From assembly GCF_003597395.2 (NCBI RefSeq), contig NC_133770.1, positions 289,511,744 through 289,575,743 of the forward strand: a DNA stretch of 64,000 bases, written 5' to 3'. The notes below the pieces were generated by a model, which did no database searches, had not been told where the DNA came from, and saw only the letters and a list, made by a program, of their open reading frames with translations. Origin of the DNA: Chelonoidis abingdonii (taxonomy: Eukaryota; Chordata; Testudines; Testudinidae). Made by a program: the position numbers and the translations under genes. Positions 47,677 to 57,065 of the stretch are shown piece by piece. How positions within the stretch are numbered: position 1 is the first letter of the stretch; every line of letters starts with the position of its first letter.

Positions 47677-48365
47677 TCGGGATATGGACCTGATTTATGA
47701 GGAGAGGCTGAGGGAACTGGGATTATTTAGTCTGCATAAGAGAAGAATGAAGGGGGGATTTGATAGCTGCTTTCAACTACCTGAAAGGGGGTTCCAAAGA
47801 GAATGGATCTAGACTGTTCTCAGTGGTACCTGATGACAGAACAAGGAGTAATGGTCTGAAGATGCAGTGGGGGAGGTTTAGGTTGGATATTAGGAAAAAC
47901 TTTTTCACTAGGAGGGTGGTGAAGCACTGGAATGGGTTACCTAGGGAGGTAGTGAAATCACCTTCCTTAGAGGTTTTTATGGTCAGGCTTGACAAAGCCC
48001 TGGCTGCAGGGCTGGCTCCAGGCACTAGCAATGAAAGTAGATGCTTGGGCGGCCAACGGAAAGGAGTGGCACATCCAGGTCTTCAGCAGCAATTCTGCGG
48101 TGGGTCCCTCAGTGCCTCTCAGAGCGAAGGACCCGCCGCCGAATTGCCACTGAAGAATGAAGCGGTGTGGTAGAGCTGCCATCAAAGTGCTGCTTTATCT
48201 TTTTTTTTGGTTCCCGCTTTGCCACTTGGGGCGGCAAAAAAGCTAGAGCCACCAGTCCTACTTGGCTGGGATGATTTAGTTGGGGATTGGTTCTGCTTTA
48301 AGCAGGGGGTTGGACTAGATGACCTCCTGAGATCCCTTCCAACCCTCATATTCTATGATTCTACA
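47677..48365 (+). mobile_element. Younger CR1 3' end nested in an older CR1
   Basis: It begins near GGGATATGGACCTGATTTAT and ends TTCTATGATTCTAC, between host words ATAGGTCCGTC and ATATTAGCCAGGATGGG. An open frame (47760-48006) gives the ORF2 C-terminus: [53 protein letters not shown]. It is close in sequence to the 15.2-kb CR1. A hAT MITE interrupts it at 48007. Confidence 0.93.
47999..48268. mobile_element. hAT-type MITE, 254 bp, innermost insertion
   Basis: Element 48007-48260 has ends CAGGGCTGGCTCCAGGCAC and GCTAGAGCCACCAGTCCTA. The 8-bp duplications CCTGGCTG and CTTGGCTG differ by one base. The CR1 reads GACAAAGCCCTGGCTGGGAT once it is removed. Its right end is an inverse relative of the left end of the element at 48905, so both belong to one family in opposite orientation. 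Confidence 0.88.
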
Positions 48366-48556
48366 ATATTAGCCAGGATGGGCAGGGAAGCAAAACCATG
48401 GTCTCAAGTGTACCTACTCTCTGTTTGCTAGAAACTGGGAATGAGCGACAGGCGATGAATTGTTTGGCCTGGCATTGGCCACTGTCGGAAGACAGGATCC
48501 TGGTCTAGATGGACCATTGGTCTGACTCAATATGACCATTCTTATATTCTTAGATT

Positions 48557-48896
48557 TGCCACTTCATCTATACAAAATATGAATCATGTCAAGAGGATAA
48601 CAACTTAAACAGAGTCCCCTGCAAAATTCAGAGCTAAGTTAGTATCTGTATTTCAAACCCAGCAAAGTTCTGATTTTCCAGTGCTTGACCACTCATCTGG
48701 GTTCTTCAGCACACAGGTCTGACTCCAAACTACCACATTCAATGAATAGGCTTTGGATCCATTTGCCATATATGCATAGTATATAAACTGAGCTGCAAGA
48801 AAATACTGTTGAACTGGTCACATCAAATATTGTCTATAACAATTCACACAATTATGTTTTCATCATTTTTTCACCTTCTTGTTGAAAAATGGAAAG
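48557..48896. other. Short non-coding gap between repeats
   Basis: Ordinary AT-rich sequence with nothing recognisable. It provides the target TCCAAAAC for the next element. Confidence 0.5.
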
Positions 48897-50029
48897 TCCA
48901 AAACCAGGGGTGGCTTTAGCTTTTTTGCCGCCCCAAGCATGGCAGGCAGGCTGCCTTCGGCGGCTTGCCTGTGAGAGGTCCCCAGTCCCGCGGATTAGGC
49001 GGTTGCCTGCAGGAGGTCCCCAGTCCCGGTGATTCAGCGGTTGCCTGTGGGAGGTCCCTGGTCCCAGGGGTTCGGCAGTTGCCTGCAGGAGGTCCCCAAT
49101 CCCGCGGATTCGGTGGTTGCCTGTGGGAGGTCTGCCAGTCAGGCGGATTCGGCGGCTTGCCTGTGGGAGGTCCTTGGTCCGACGGATTCGGCGGGCTTGC
49201 CTGCGGGATGTCCCCGGTCCCACGGATTCAGCGGTTGCCTGTGGGAGGTCTGCCAGTCCAGCGGATTCGGCGGCTTGCCTGCAGGAGGTCCCCAGTCCCG
49301 GTGATTCGGCGATTGCCTGTGGGAGCTCTGCCAGTCAGGCGGATTCGGCGGCTTGCCTGTGGGAGGTCCCCGGTCCGACGGATTCGGCGGGCTTGCCTGC
49401 GGGATGTCCCCGGTCCCGCGGATTCAGCAGTTGTCTGTGGGAGGTCTGCCAGTCCGGCGGATTCGGCGGCTTGCCTGCAGGAGGTCCCCAGTCCCGGTGA
49501 TTTGGCGGTTGCCTGTGGGAGGTCTGCCAGTCCGGCAGATTCGGCGGCTTGCCTGTGGGAGGTCCCCGGTCCCGCGGATTCGGAGGTTGCCTGCAGGAGG
49601 TCCCTGATCCCGTGGATTTGGCGGCTTGCCTGCAGGAGGTCCCTGGTCCCGTGGATTTGGTGGCTTGCCTGCAGGAGGCTCCTGGTCCAGCAGATTCATT
49701 GGTTGCCTGCAGGAGGTCCCTGGTCCCATGAATTTGTTGGCTGCCTGCAGGAGGTCCCTGGTCCCGTGGATTTGGTGGCTTCCCTGCAGGAGGTCGCCAG
49801 TCCCGTGGATTCGGCAGCTTGCCTGTGGGAGGTATGCCGGTCCGGCGGCTTCGGCGAACCCACCATCGAATTGCCGATAAATCTGTGGGACAGGCGGACC
49901 TCCCACAGGCAAGCCGCCGAAGGCTGCCTGACTGCCTCCCTCGCAGGGACTGGCAGGGCACCCCCTGCAGCTTGCCACCCCAGGCACATGCTTGCTGCAC
50001 TGGTGTCTGGAGCCGCCACTGTCCAAAAC
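48897..50029. mobile_element. hAT-type MITE, 1117 bp, with expanded internal minisatellite
   Basis: Element 48905-50021 begins CAGGGGTGGCTTTAGC and ends GGAGCCGCCACTG, with exact 8-bp duplications TCCAAAAC on both sides. Inner inverted repeats also match: GCTGCCTTCGGCGGCTTGCC near 48950 faces its reverse complement near 49907-49927. Between them 23 units of 38-40 bp have grown. The element is far richer in G, C and CpG than its surroundings. ORFs of up to 355 codons run through it in several frames on both strands and are repeat artefacts. Confidence 0.92.
48962..49856. repeat. Minisatellite, 23 units of about 39 bp, with 196-bp higher-order period
   Basis: The unit pattern is GGCGGCTTGCCTGTGGGAGG then TCCCCGGTCCCGCGGATTC, with variants in the GCAGGAGG/GTGGGAGG half. 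Blocks 49114-49309 and 49310-49505 are each 196 bp and hold the same five variant units in the same order (39+39+40+39+39). This five-unit period shows block-wise duplication. Later units (about 49590-49800) are more uniform. Confidence 0.9.
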
Positions 50030-50925
50030 TAAAAAATCTGTAGCAAACCCCACACCTTCCTCATCTTGAATTTTTGGCTTTTATAATGAAAGCCTGAAAA
50101 ATTCTGTGAACATTGATACTTCCTCTGCAAATCTCCATCTTGATAAAAGCTATTTTCTGTTGTTCTGTACCGGATCTCATAAGGAAATGGATGAGGATAG
50201 CTCAGGGTTTAGCAGCATACTCCATGCTTAAAGTGATCATATTTTCAAAATAAAAATAAATAAATCTGAGCACTTCCATGGAATCTTTCTTTTAGAGTTC
50301 AAAATAGTCCTACATGACAAAAATACACTTCAACACAATGCGTGCTGGTGTCAGTACTGCCAGCTTCTGGCTCAAAAGTAGCTTGTGCATATTTCTCAGC
50401 CTGGAGGATTTTCCCAGCTGCTTAGTGTTCTGAAGGTGCTTATGATGAATGCTGAAGCAGTGTCAATATATTCACTTTGAGCAAAAGAACAGTTCTGATA
50501 GTGGTTGTACAAACACCGCTCATCACATTGAATACTGATTGCACTGGGCTTTGTTTTCTTGGTAAACCCAGAGGAAATGCTACTCGGTGCAGCAATATGT
50601 GCTGAATAAACCAAAACCCCCAAAGAGTTTGATGGATGATGACAGCTGGGATATTTCAGGGACCTAAAAGAATTTCGTGTGGCACCAAGACATCACATGT
50701 AAAACTGAGACACTAAACTCAGATGTATGGTTAATTTACCTATACAGGAGTATAACGTATCTTACAAATACCACACTAATCTTATCTATTCATTTAAGTC
50801 AAAACTGGCTGGTTTTAAGGGTGACCACTGTACAGCCCAGTAGAAAAAGAGAATAAATGTTAGTGGACCAGATCCCTGCTGGAATAAATCAGCATCTTTG
50901 ACAGTCAACAAGGTTTAAGTGGCTG
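50030..50925. other. Non-coding stretch, no feature recognised
   Basis: AT-rich sequence without a recognisable gene or repeat. Confidence 0.45.
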
Positions 50926-51425
50926 GTAGCAGTCATGTTAGTCTGTATCCACAAAAAGAACAGGAGTACTTGTGGCACCTTAGAGACTAACAAATTTATT
51001 TGAGCATAAGCTTTCATGGGCTACAGCCCACTTCATCGGATACATAGACTGGAACATGCAGCAAGAAGATATGTATACATACAGAGAACATGAAAAGGTG
51101 GAAGTAGCAATACCAACTATAAGAGGCCAATCAATTGAGACGAGCTATCATCAGCAGGAGAAAGAAAGTTTTTGAAGTGATAATCGAGATGACCCATAGA
51201 AAGTGTGAGGATACTTAATAGATTCAATTTGTGTAATGGCCCAACCATTCCCAGCCTCTGTTCAACCTAAATTAATAGTATCTCTCTTTGGAGTCTGTTT
51301 TTGAAGTTTTTTTGTTGTAAAATTGCCACCATCAAGTCTGTCACTGAGTGGTTAGAGAGGTTGAAGTGTTCTCCCACTGGTTTTTGAATGTTATGATTCC
51401 TGATGTCAGATTTGTGTCCACACTG
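50926..51425 (-). mobile_element. Penelope-like element 3' end with GIY-YIG tail
   Basis: On the minus strand the sequence runs from the nuclease end to the terminus. The frame 51476-51267 contains GHKSDIRNHNIQKPVGEHFN and VTDLMVAILQQKNFKNRLQR, the C-terminal part of the Neptune-type GIY-YIG nuclease. An UTR follows. Near 51010-51040 is a hammerhead-like core, then AATAAATTTGTTAGTCTC and GGATACAGACTAACATGAC at the end. It is 5'-truncated. Compared with 20385-21180 it is better kept at the tail. Confidence 0.85.
51010..51040 (-). ncRNA. Hammerhead-ribozyme-like core in a Penelope tail
   Basis: On the minus strand the order is CCGATGA, a 5-bp stem TGGGC/GCCCA with loop TGTA, then GAAAGC. This copies the conserved hammerhead layout CUGAUGA - stem II - GAAA, with U4 changed to C. 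Penelope-like elements are known to carry hammerhead motifs in their terminal repeats. Stems I and III are not demonstrated here, and the substitution argues against strong activity. Confidence 0.5.
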
Positions 51426-52229
51426 AATCAAGCTGTAATTATAATGTGAGTTTCTCATTCGGTTTGAAACAAACATTCATTTTGAGAAAAAGAAAAAAAA
51501 CTAAATGGGGGAAAAATGAGAGTGACGAGAAGCTGCTTATTTCTTGTTATCTAACCCTCCAGGATCATATTCAAATTTTAATGAGTTGAGTAATTGGGCC
51601 CCATTTTCTATACCCCAATAAAATACCCTTCTATGCCATTAGATGGCTTCCAATTCAGAAACCTGGACCTACTTTCCTTCCCTGGTGACAGCCAGTCATG
51701 TGTGAGAAAGGTCAGTCCCGGAAAATAAATTAAACAAGCTCTAGGATAAGTACTTAACTGAGATGGATGCAAGGCTCTCCAAACAGCAAAGGTGATGAAA
51801 AGTTCAGTCAAAGTAAGATGCAAAAAAAAAAAGGTGCTCATTAATATCTGTCTCACCAGGTCACACACACACCGCTCACCCATATGGTGGGACTGTGTAC
51901 TTAATGATGTGATCAGAAGTGATATTAATGAGAGAGAAAAATACAGCTCACCCTCGTTTCTCAGGCTTTGTTGTCTTATGCGCCCTGTTCAAGCTCGTAA
52001 AGAAAAAAACCCAAATCCATCTGCACGAAGGCATAGAGCACAATGGCCACACAGAGAAAGGAGCTACATGTTTCTGTCAGGCTCCCTGTGTTGATTTCAT
52101 TCTATCCAGTCTCTGAGCAGCTCTTAGGGCAAGAAAACCCTGTGTTGACACCAGAGGCCCCAGTTGTGGCACGCAAGGACTGGTCAGGATTTTTTCAATG
52201 GAACTTTTTGGGGGAGAGGTTTCTCAGGT
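51426..52229. other. Non-coding stretch, no feature recognised
   Basis: Contains a poly-A run near 51820-51831. Frames of up to 130 codons (52043-52435) run into the SINE that follows and have no domain. Confidence 0.4.
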
Positions 52230-52400
52230 CCAGGATGCAATTTCTGGTCAAACCACAAGAGAGAAAAAGAACTGGGATGTGGGACACCCAGGTTCAAATC
52301 ACTGCTCCAATTCAGAATAAGGACTTAAACTGGGGTGACCTCTATCCCAAGAGGGTCCCTAACTGCCAGGCTTGTCTCTCTACTTTATTGCAAAAGGCCT
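52230..52400 (+). mobile_element. tRNA-derived SINE, plus strand
   Basis: GGGATGTGGGACACCCAGGT leads into the B-box-like GGTTCAAATCACTGC. The partly symmetric second half follows (AATAAGGACTTAAACTGGGG, then CCCAAGAGGGTCCCTAACTG). The arrangement resembles the 3823-3980 SINE read in the other direction. Decayed. Confidence 0.55.
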
Positions 52401-53556
52401 TGGTTTTATCCCAGTGCACAACGGGGGTGGAATGAAACCTTAACCATTACTTCAGGATGGGAAAACCCTTTCCCAGGCAGCTCTAAAGCACTCTGCCTTG
52501 CTTTAAGCATGTGAGTAGTCAGTCACATTTAATTCAATGGGACTATTCCTGTGCTTGAAGTCAGACTATATACTTAAGAACCTTGTTGATTTGGGGTCAG
52601 ATATGGGCCCAAACAAAATCCCTGGAACTAAACAGCCCCAGACATTGATTCTGATCTGAACATGCTGGCTAGGATCCCCTCTATTCCTGCATATGGGGGG
52701 GGCAGATGGTTGCTTGCTTTTCTTTTCCACTGCAAGGATAAGGGAGCTGAGGGTGTCCCCTTGTGGCCCAGCACAGACTACACACACAGCAACTCTTGGT
52801 ATGGAGGGGAGGGCCCCTCCCACAGGGCTGCTGGCACCACTGTTCCTTGCCCAAGGCAAGCGGGTCCAGAATGGGCAGAGTCTTAGACTCTATCCCCCAA
52901 GGCACCAGCCAGCACAGCAGAGAGAGCCTGCACAGTAGAGTGATCTCAGGCTGGCATAGACCAGGAGCAGATTGCTCCCCTGTGTGGAGGAAGCGGGGAA
53001 TCAAGAAATGAACTGTGACTCTGAAAGTATCTCTACACCTACAGCAGCGTGTCGGTGCAGACTCTGTGTGCCCAGGTAGGATGGGTATGAATAGCAGTGT
53101 AGACAAGGAGGCAAGGCTAAGACAAGTAGAGGAGAGTACCTTCAACAGCTCTCTACATGCCCACTCAATGCCTTCTGCATCTACATTGATCCTTTTAGCA
53201 GTGTAGTGTCCTGCTGCTGCCCTGCTGCCGGAGCCTTTCTCCACCGCAGTGAAAGACTCTAGCATCAGGAAGAGGTTCTGGCAGGGGAGGAAACAGGGAA
53301 ACACTCTTGCAGTTCCCCACTTCTGGAGCTTTTCCACATGGGCGTCCAGCTGCAGAGCCTTTCACGGTCACGTGTAGCTATGCACTGCAGTGCCAAGAGT
53401 GGATGTGGCCTGCCTTTCGTTGTGGCACGTAGCCATATGTACCCTACACACCACTATAAATGTAGGCAAGGTCTTGGAGCCACATTGTGCTATGGTCTGC
53501 TCCACTGTAACCTGGTCTCACTACACTGCAATGCCGGAGACTCTGCTCAAAGTGAA
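52401..53556. other. Non-coding stretch, no gene supported
   Basis: A 218-codon minus-strand frame (52681-53337) overlaps three plus-strand frames and has no recognisable domain. Words such as AGCAGTGTAGACAAGG near 53092 suggest an old 'GTCTACACTG' palindromic repeat, too decayed to bound. Confidence 0.4.
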
Positions 53557-53714
53557 CTGGAAGCTGGGAATGGGTGACAGGGGATGGACTCAATGATTAC
53601 CTGTTCTGTTCATCCCCTCTGGGGCACTTGGTATTGGCCACTGTCAGAAGACAGGATACTGGGCTAGATGGACCTTTAGTCTGAGCCGGTATGGCTGCTC
53701 TGATGTTCTTATGT
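53557..53714 (+). mobile_element. CR1-group LINE tail, GTTCTTATG type
   Basis: CTGGGAATGGGTGACAGGGG, then TTGGCCACTGTCAGAAGACA, ACTGGGCTAGATGGACC and GATGTTCTTATG reproduce the 3' UTR and tail seen at 43.9-44.15 kb. No ORF2 part remains. Confidence 0.92.
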
Positions 53715-54435
53715 AGATCCTCAGCTGAAGTTAATGCCAACTTACACAAGCTGAGGAACTGACCCATTGTTACTGGTAGTGACCTAGTTCTATTCAAAGG
53801 GCTTCGATCTGATCTCATGTCTACCTGTTTCACTCTCAGTTCGGTGAAGTCAGGCCAGTTTTACACTAGTGAGAGCAAGACCAGAATTAGATCCAAAGAG
53901 CCCACATTGACTAAAAAGTTTGAGCCTGATTTTTTATTTAATTTCTGCCACCAGATCTATAGCTCCACTGACATCAAGGGAGTTGTGCTGGCATAAACAT
54001 TTCTCTTGTATTATATCAAATGTGGGAGGAGCTAATTTTCACACACACACACACACACACGCCTTACACTTTGTCTTGTCATTAATATGCAAAGTGGGTG
54101 AAAATGCCCTCAGCACAGAATATAATTTGCTAGGTGTACATGATAGAAGATACCTGTGGAGAATCAGGTCCTGCAGCTTTCCTCTATGAAGGGCTTGTTT
54201 TCCATACAGATATTAATACTGTTGTTCTTCACCTCTCCTCCTGGCACACGCATTAGCTGACTTACAGCTGACCACAGAAACCTCTGCTGGAAGAACCCAC
54301 TTGTTGATATGATGCTACAATAAGTGAAATAATGATATAATTATCCATCTAAAGAGCCACCGGTTTTTCTTCATTTCCTGTTATTTATTTCTTAAGTTCT
54401 GCTCCATTTCCTCTGACATCCTTTCTCTGCCCACG
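53715..54435. other. Non-coding stretch with (AC)n
   Basis: Begins with a half-copy of the 17.3-kb palindrome (CTCAGCTGAAGTTAATGCC). It holds an (AC)n run at about 54041-54060. No gene was seen. Confidence 0.5.
54041..54060. repeat. (AC)n microsatellite
   Basis: At least ten AC dinucleotides without interruption. Confidence 0.95.
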
Positions 54436-55135
54436 GCTTGATTAGAACAGAAGAATGTGTAATTATCTGATCATGTTTAGTTTCAACTGATTAAAAAAAA
54501 AGAGGGTGCTAGCTTAGGACAAAGGTTATTACAATGCATAATTAATTGTCCAATATCATCTTAATCAACATCTTTCTGGTTGTAGCATCTTTGCATTTAT
54601 TCAGAAAGTGGGGGGGGGGGTTAAAGAGAGATATTTAATCAACTATGCATGAGTCATCAGAAATGGATTTCTATAACCGAGGCTTCAATCAGTCATTAGG
54701 GAAGCTGAATTGAAACAACCTTCTTGTAGGGGAGGTAGATTGTGCTAGCTTGCAGTGAATGGACTTACATGTTATTGAACAAAATATTTCAGTCACATGT
54801 TCCATCTCCATCTGCTTAATGAATTGAAGTGTCAAGAAAATGTGAAGAGGCAGCACAGGAAAGCAGAAATGTAATTTAATGCGACATGAATCATTTGCTG
54901 GCCAAATGTACAGTACTGATGGGATTCCAGATGAACAGCTGAGATTATGGCTATTGTTACAGGAAACAGCATTTAATTTGTCTAGTGATTCAGACATTTA
55001 AAGGCAGATTATTAAAAGAACCACTGCAAAGTAAGCTTGTCACAATCTTCTAGAAGACATAATTGACAAAGCAGGAAATCTAATTACTTTCGGAAACATA
55101 ACTTTAAGGCATCTCTGCATCTGTAATGTTCTCGA
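54436..55135. promoter_or_regulatory. Candidate conserved non-coding element cluster
   Basis: About 700 bases free of recognisable repeats apart from an 11-G run at 54610-54620. It is dense in words typical of developmental enhancers: ACAAAGGTTATTACAATGCA, CATAATTAATTGTCC, TTTAATGCGACATGAATCAT and GCATTTAATTTGTC. Such SOX-like and homeodomain-like clusters in a repeat-poor island suggest constraint. This is inference from texture only. Confidence 0.3.
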
Positions 55136-55950
55136 GAAAACATACCAGACATAACTTCCTAGAAAACCATGTGGAAACAGCATCTATATGATAAAGATAT
55201 ATGCGACCATTATGCTTTGCCACCAGTTTATATGATTTCTGTTCTGCTTTGAGTTTTGTTTTTTTTCAGTATGCAATAACATCTCTGTTCTGCTGCACCC
55301 AGAATGCCTGTAAGGGGACAACTGAATTCTGATCCACACTGTCCATCCTTTTTTGAACTCATTGTGATTCATATAATGCATTGCACACATCTTTTTATTT
55401 ATATTGTCCAGTGCTGTAGCATTTAATTACTGAGTAGGTACATTTTTATCTGCACAGCTGCGCCATATTGTTCCCATTCCTGTGTCCAGGATCCTATTGG
55501 ATTTAATCAGAGCAGAATGAGATCCATTATGCTACTGAACTTTATCAACCTACCTCTTTAGGTATTTCCAAAGCCTTGTCTGTCGTCTCAGTTATGTATC
55601 TAAGCACAAACCTTATCTCCTTTTTTAAAGTTTATTTTCTTTTACCTTTTCTTTGACTCCATCAGTCTTTTCACCATATTCTTCTTCCTTGTGTAAAACA
55701 GCCTGATGTTCAAGGCTTGAAATGCGCACACAATTGTATGGCTACTTTGGCACATGCCTAATGTTTATATATACACACAAATGCCCGATGTTGAAACCAG
55801 GCATTTGAATGGGTGTTTGCAAACACCCAAGATACATGCAAACAATATCAAGTGTTTTATAAACACTTAAAAAAACATATACACTCCACTTGCTTGCATC
55901 TAATTCTGACTTGGTGGTCCGTTCTGTGTGTTATCGCCGAAGAAGTGTTG
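55136..55950. other. Non-coding stretch with a cluster of short hairpins
   Basis: Three successive short inverted repeats lie within 55779-55868; see findings. No gene was seen. Confidence 0.45.
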
Positions 55951-56687
55951 ACTCGTGTCAAGGTTCCTTCCCCACTCTGAACTTTAGGGTACAGATGTGA
56001 GGACCTGCATGGACACTTCTAAACTTAATTACCAGCTTAGATCTGGTATCGCTGGCACCACCCTCAAGCACTACTTTTCTTCCCTGGGTAGTCTTGAGAG
56101 ACTTCACCAATTTCCTGGTGAACCTAGATCCAAACCCCTTGGATCTTAAAACAAGGAGAAATTAACTGTCCCCCTCCTTTCTCCCACCAACTCCTGGTGG
56201 ATCCAGATCCAACTCCCTTGGATCTAAAAACAAGGAAAAAATCAATCAGGTATTAAGAAAAAGTCTTTTAATTAAAGAAAAGAAAGGTAAAAGAAAACCC
56301 TCTGGGAGAGATTAGCATACCAGCTACTCTCACAGACAAACAGATTCAAAACACAGAGGATGTTCCCTGGACAAAAATCTTAATAACACACAGAATACCC
56401 ATATTGATAATTCCCTTAATGGTACCAAGACAAGTTACAAAGAAATAAACATAATCTATTTATCCCTTTCTAAAACTTACTACTCTAATAAGAGGCTGGT
56501 TCCTTGATCTTTTTCATCCGGCTGAAACTAAGACTCTAAACAAAGAAAAGACTTCCCTCCTTCCTTTTGAAACCTCTTGTTCCCCCATTGGTTCCTCTAG
56601 TCAGGTGTCAGCTAGGCTAGGTGAACTTCTTAACCCTTTACAGCTAAAAGAGGCATTAACCCTTAACTATCTGTTTATGACAACTCG
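55951..56687 (-). mobile_element. Solo LTR, 727 bp, with 5-bp TSD
   Basis: Element 55956-56682 starts TGTCAAGGTTCCTTCC and ends CTGTTTATGACA, between exact 5-bp duplications ACTCG. It is the same family and orientation as 27467-28208. From about 56090 to 56335 the two are almost identical, but they diverge near the promoter side. The minus strand keeps the CCAATGGGGG box. It is an independent insertion, since the TSD differs. Confidence 0.9.
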
Positions 56688-56847
56688 CCTCTCCTGTCGA
56701 AGTAAATGGAGCAGATTCTCAGATCTTGCTAACCTGGATCGTCCATCTTTCAGCACAAAACCTAAATTCAGCAGTGATTGGTTCCATCACTGACATATTT
56801 GCCCTGTGCATTGTCATATCTTGAACAAAATTACTCCATTATTTCTG
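56688..56847. other. Short gap, nothing recognised
   Basis: Unassigned sequence between an LTR and a SINE. Confidence 0.4.
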
Positions 56848-57065
56848 TTACAGAAATGCCTAGTGTCCTCATTGTGCTAAGATACTGTGCAAACAATCAG
56901 AGACCATCTCCGTCCCAAACAGTCTAAACAGACAGGAAAGAGAAAGGGTGGAAGAGGGAACAGAGGTGAAGTGACTAGCCCATGGTAACACAAGTAGTCA
57001 GTAACGGAGCCAGGAATATAATCCTAGTCTTCTGGGTCATACTTAGTGCCCCGAACATTGGATCC
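56848..57065 (-). mobile_element. MIR-like CORE-SINE
   Basis: TACAGAAATGCCTAGTGTCC, then ACAGTCTAAACAGACAGGAA, GGTGAAGTGACTAGCCCATG and the inverse head GGAGCCAGGAATATAATCCT match the turtle MIR-type SINE read on the minus strand. It has no interruption, unlike the copies at 7.5 and 18.0 kb. Confidence 0.75.

Larger units (their letters stand above)
46008..48556 (+). mobile_element. CR1-group LINE split by a solo LTR and a second CR1
   Basis: The host LINE appears in three blocks. Block 46008-46349 has YLDFQKAFDKVPH and the catalytic FADDTKLL of the reverse transcriptase. Block 46956-47676 continues with KTKAVCEELQRDLTKLGD, later YKSLVHPYLEYCGQVWLSH and the ORF2 end. Block 48366-48556 has the 3' UTR and a tail ending CCATTCTTATATTCTTAG. 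Reading across the inserts is continuous. Frames are broken by stops and small indels. Dead copy and the oldest layer of the nest. Confidence 0.92.

Noticed and set aside
48962..49856. CRISPR-like array
   Set aside because: Regular units, but there are no unique spacers between identical repeats. All parts of each unit are variants of one sequence, and the setting is a vertebrate genome.
48965..50032. 355-codon plus-strand frame, and over 200 codons on the minus strand, as a possible repeat protein
   Set aside because: The frame begins at a non-ATG codon, lies inside a minisatellite within a MITE, runs past the MITE end into the flank, and has rival frames on both strands. Its repeat comes from the 39-bp DNA unit.
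52681..53337. 218-codon minus-strand frame
   Set aside because: It overlaps several plus-strand frames, has no domain I know and odd composition. It is consistent with chance in moderate-GC DNA.
54610..54620. G-quadruplex
   Set aside because: A single run of 11 G is present without other G-tracts nearby, so four-strand folding within one molecule is not supported.
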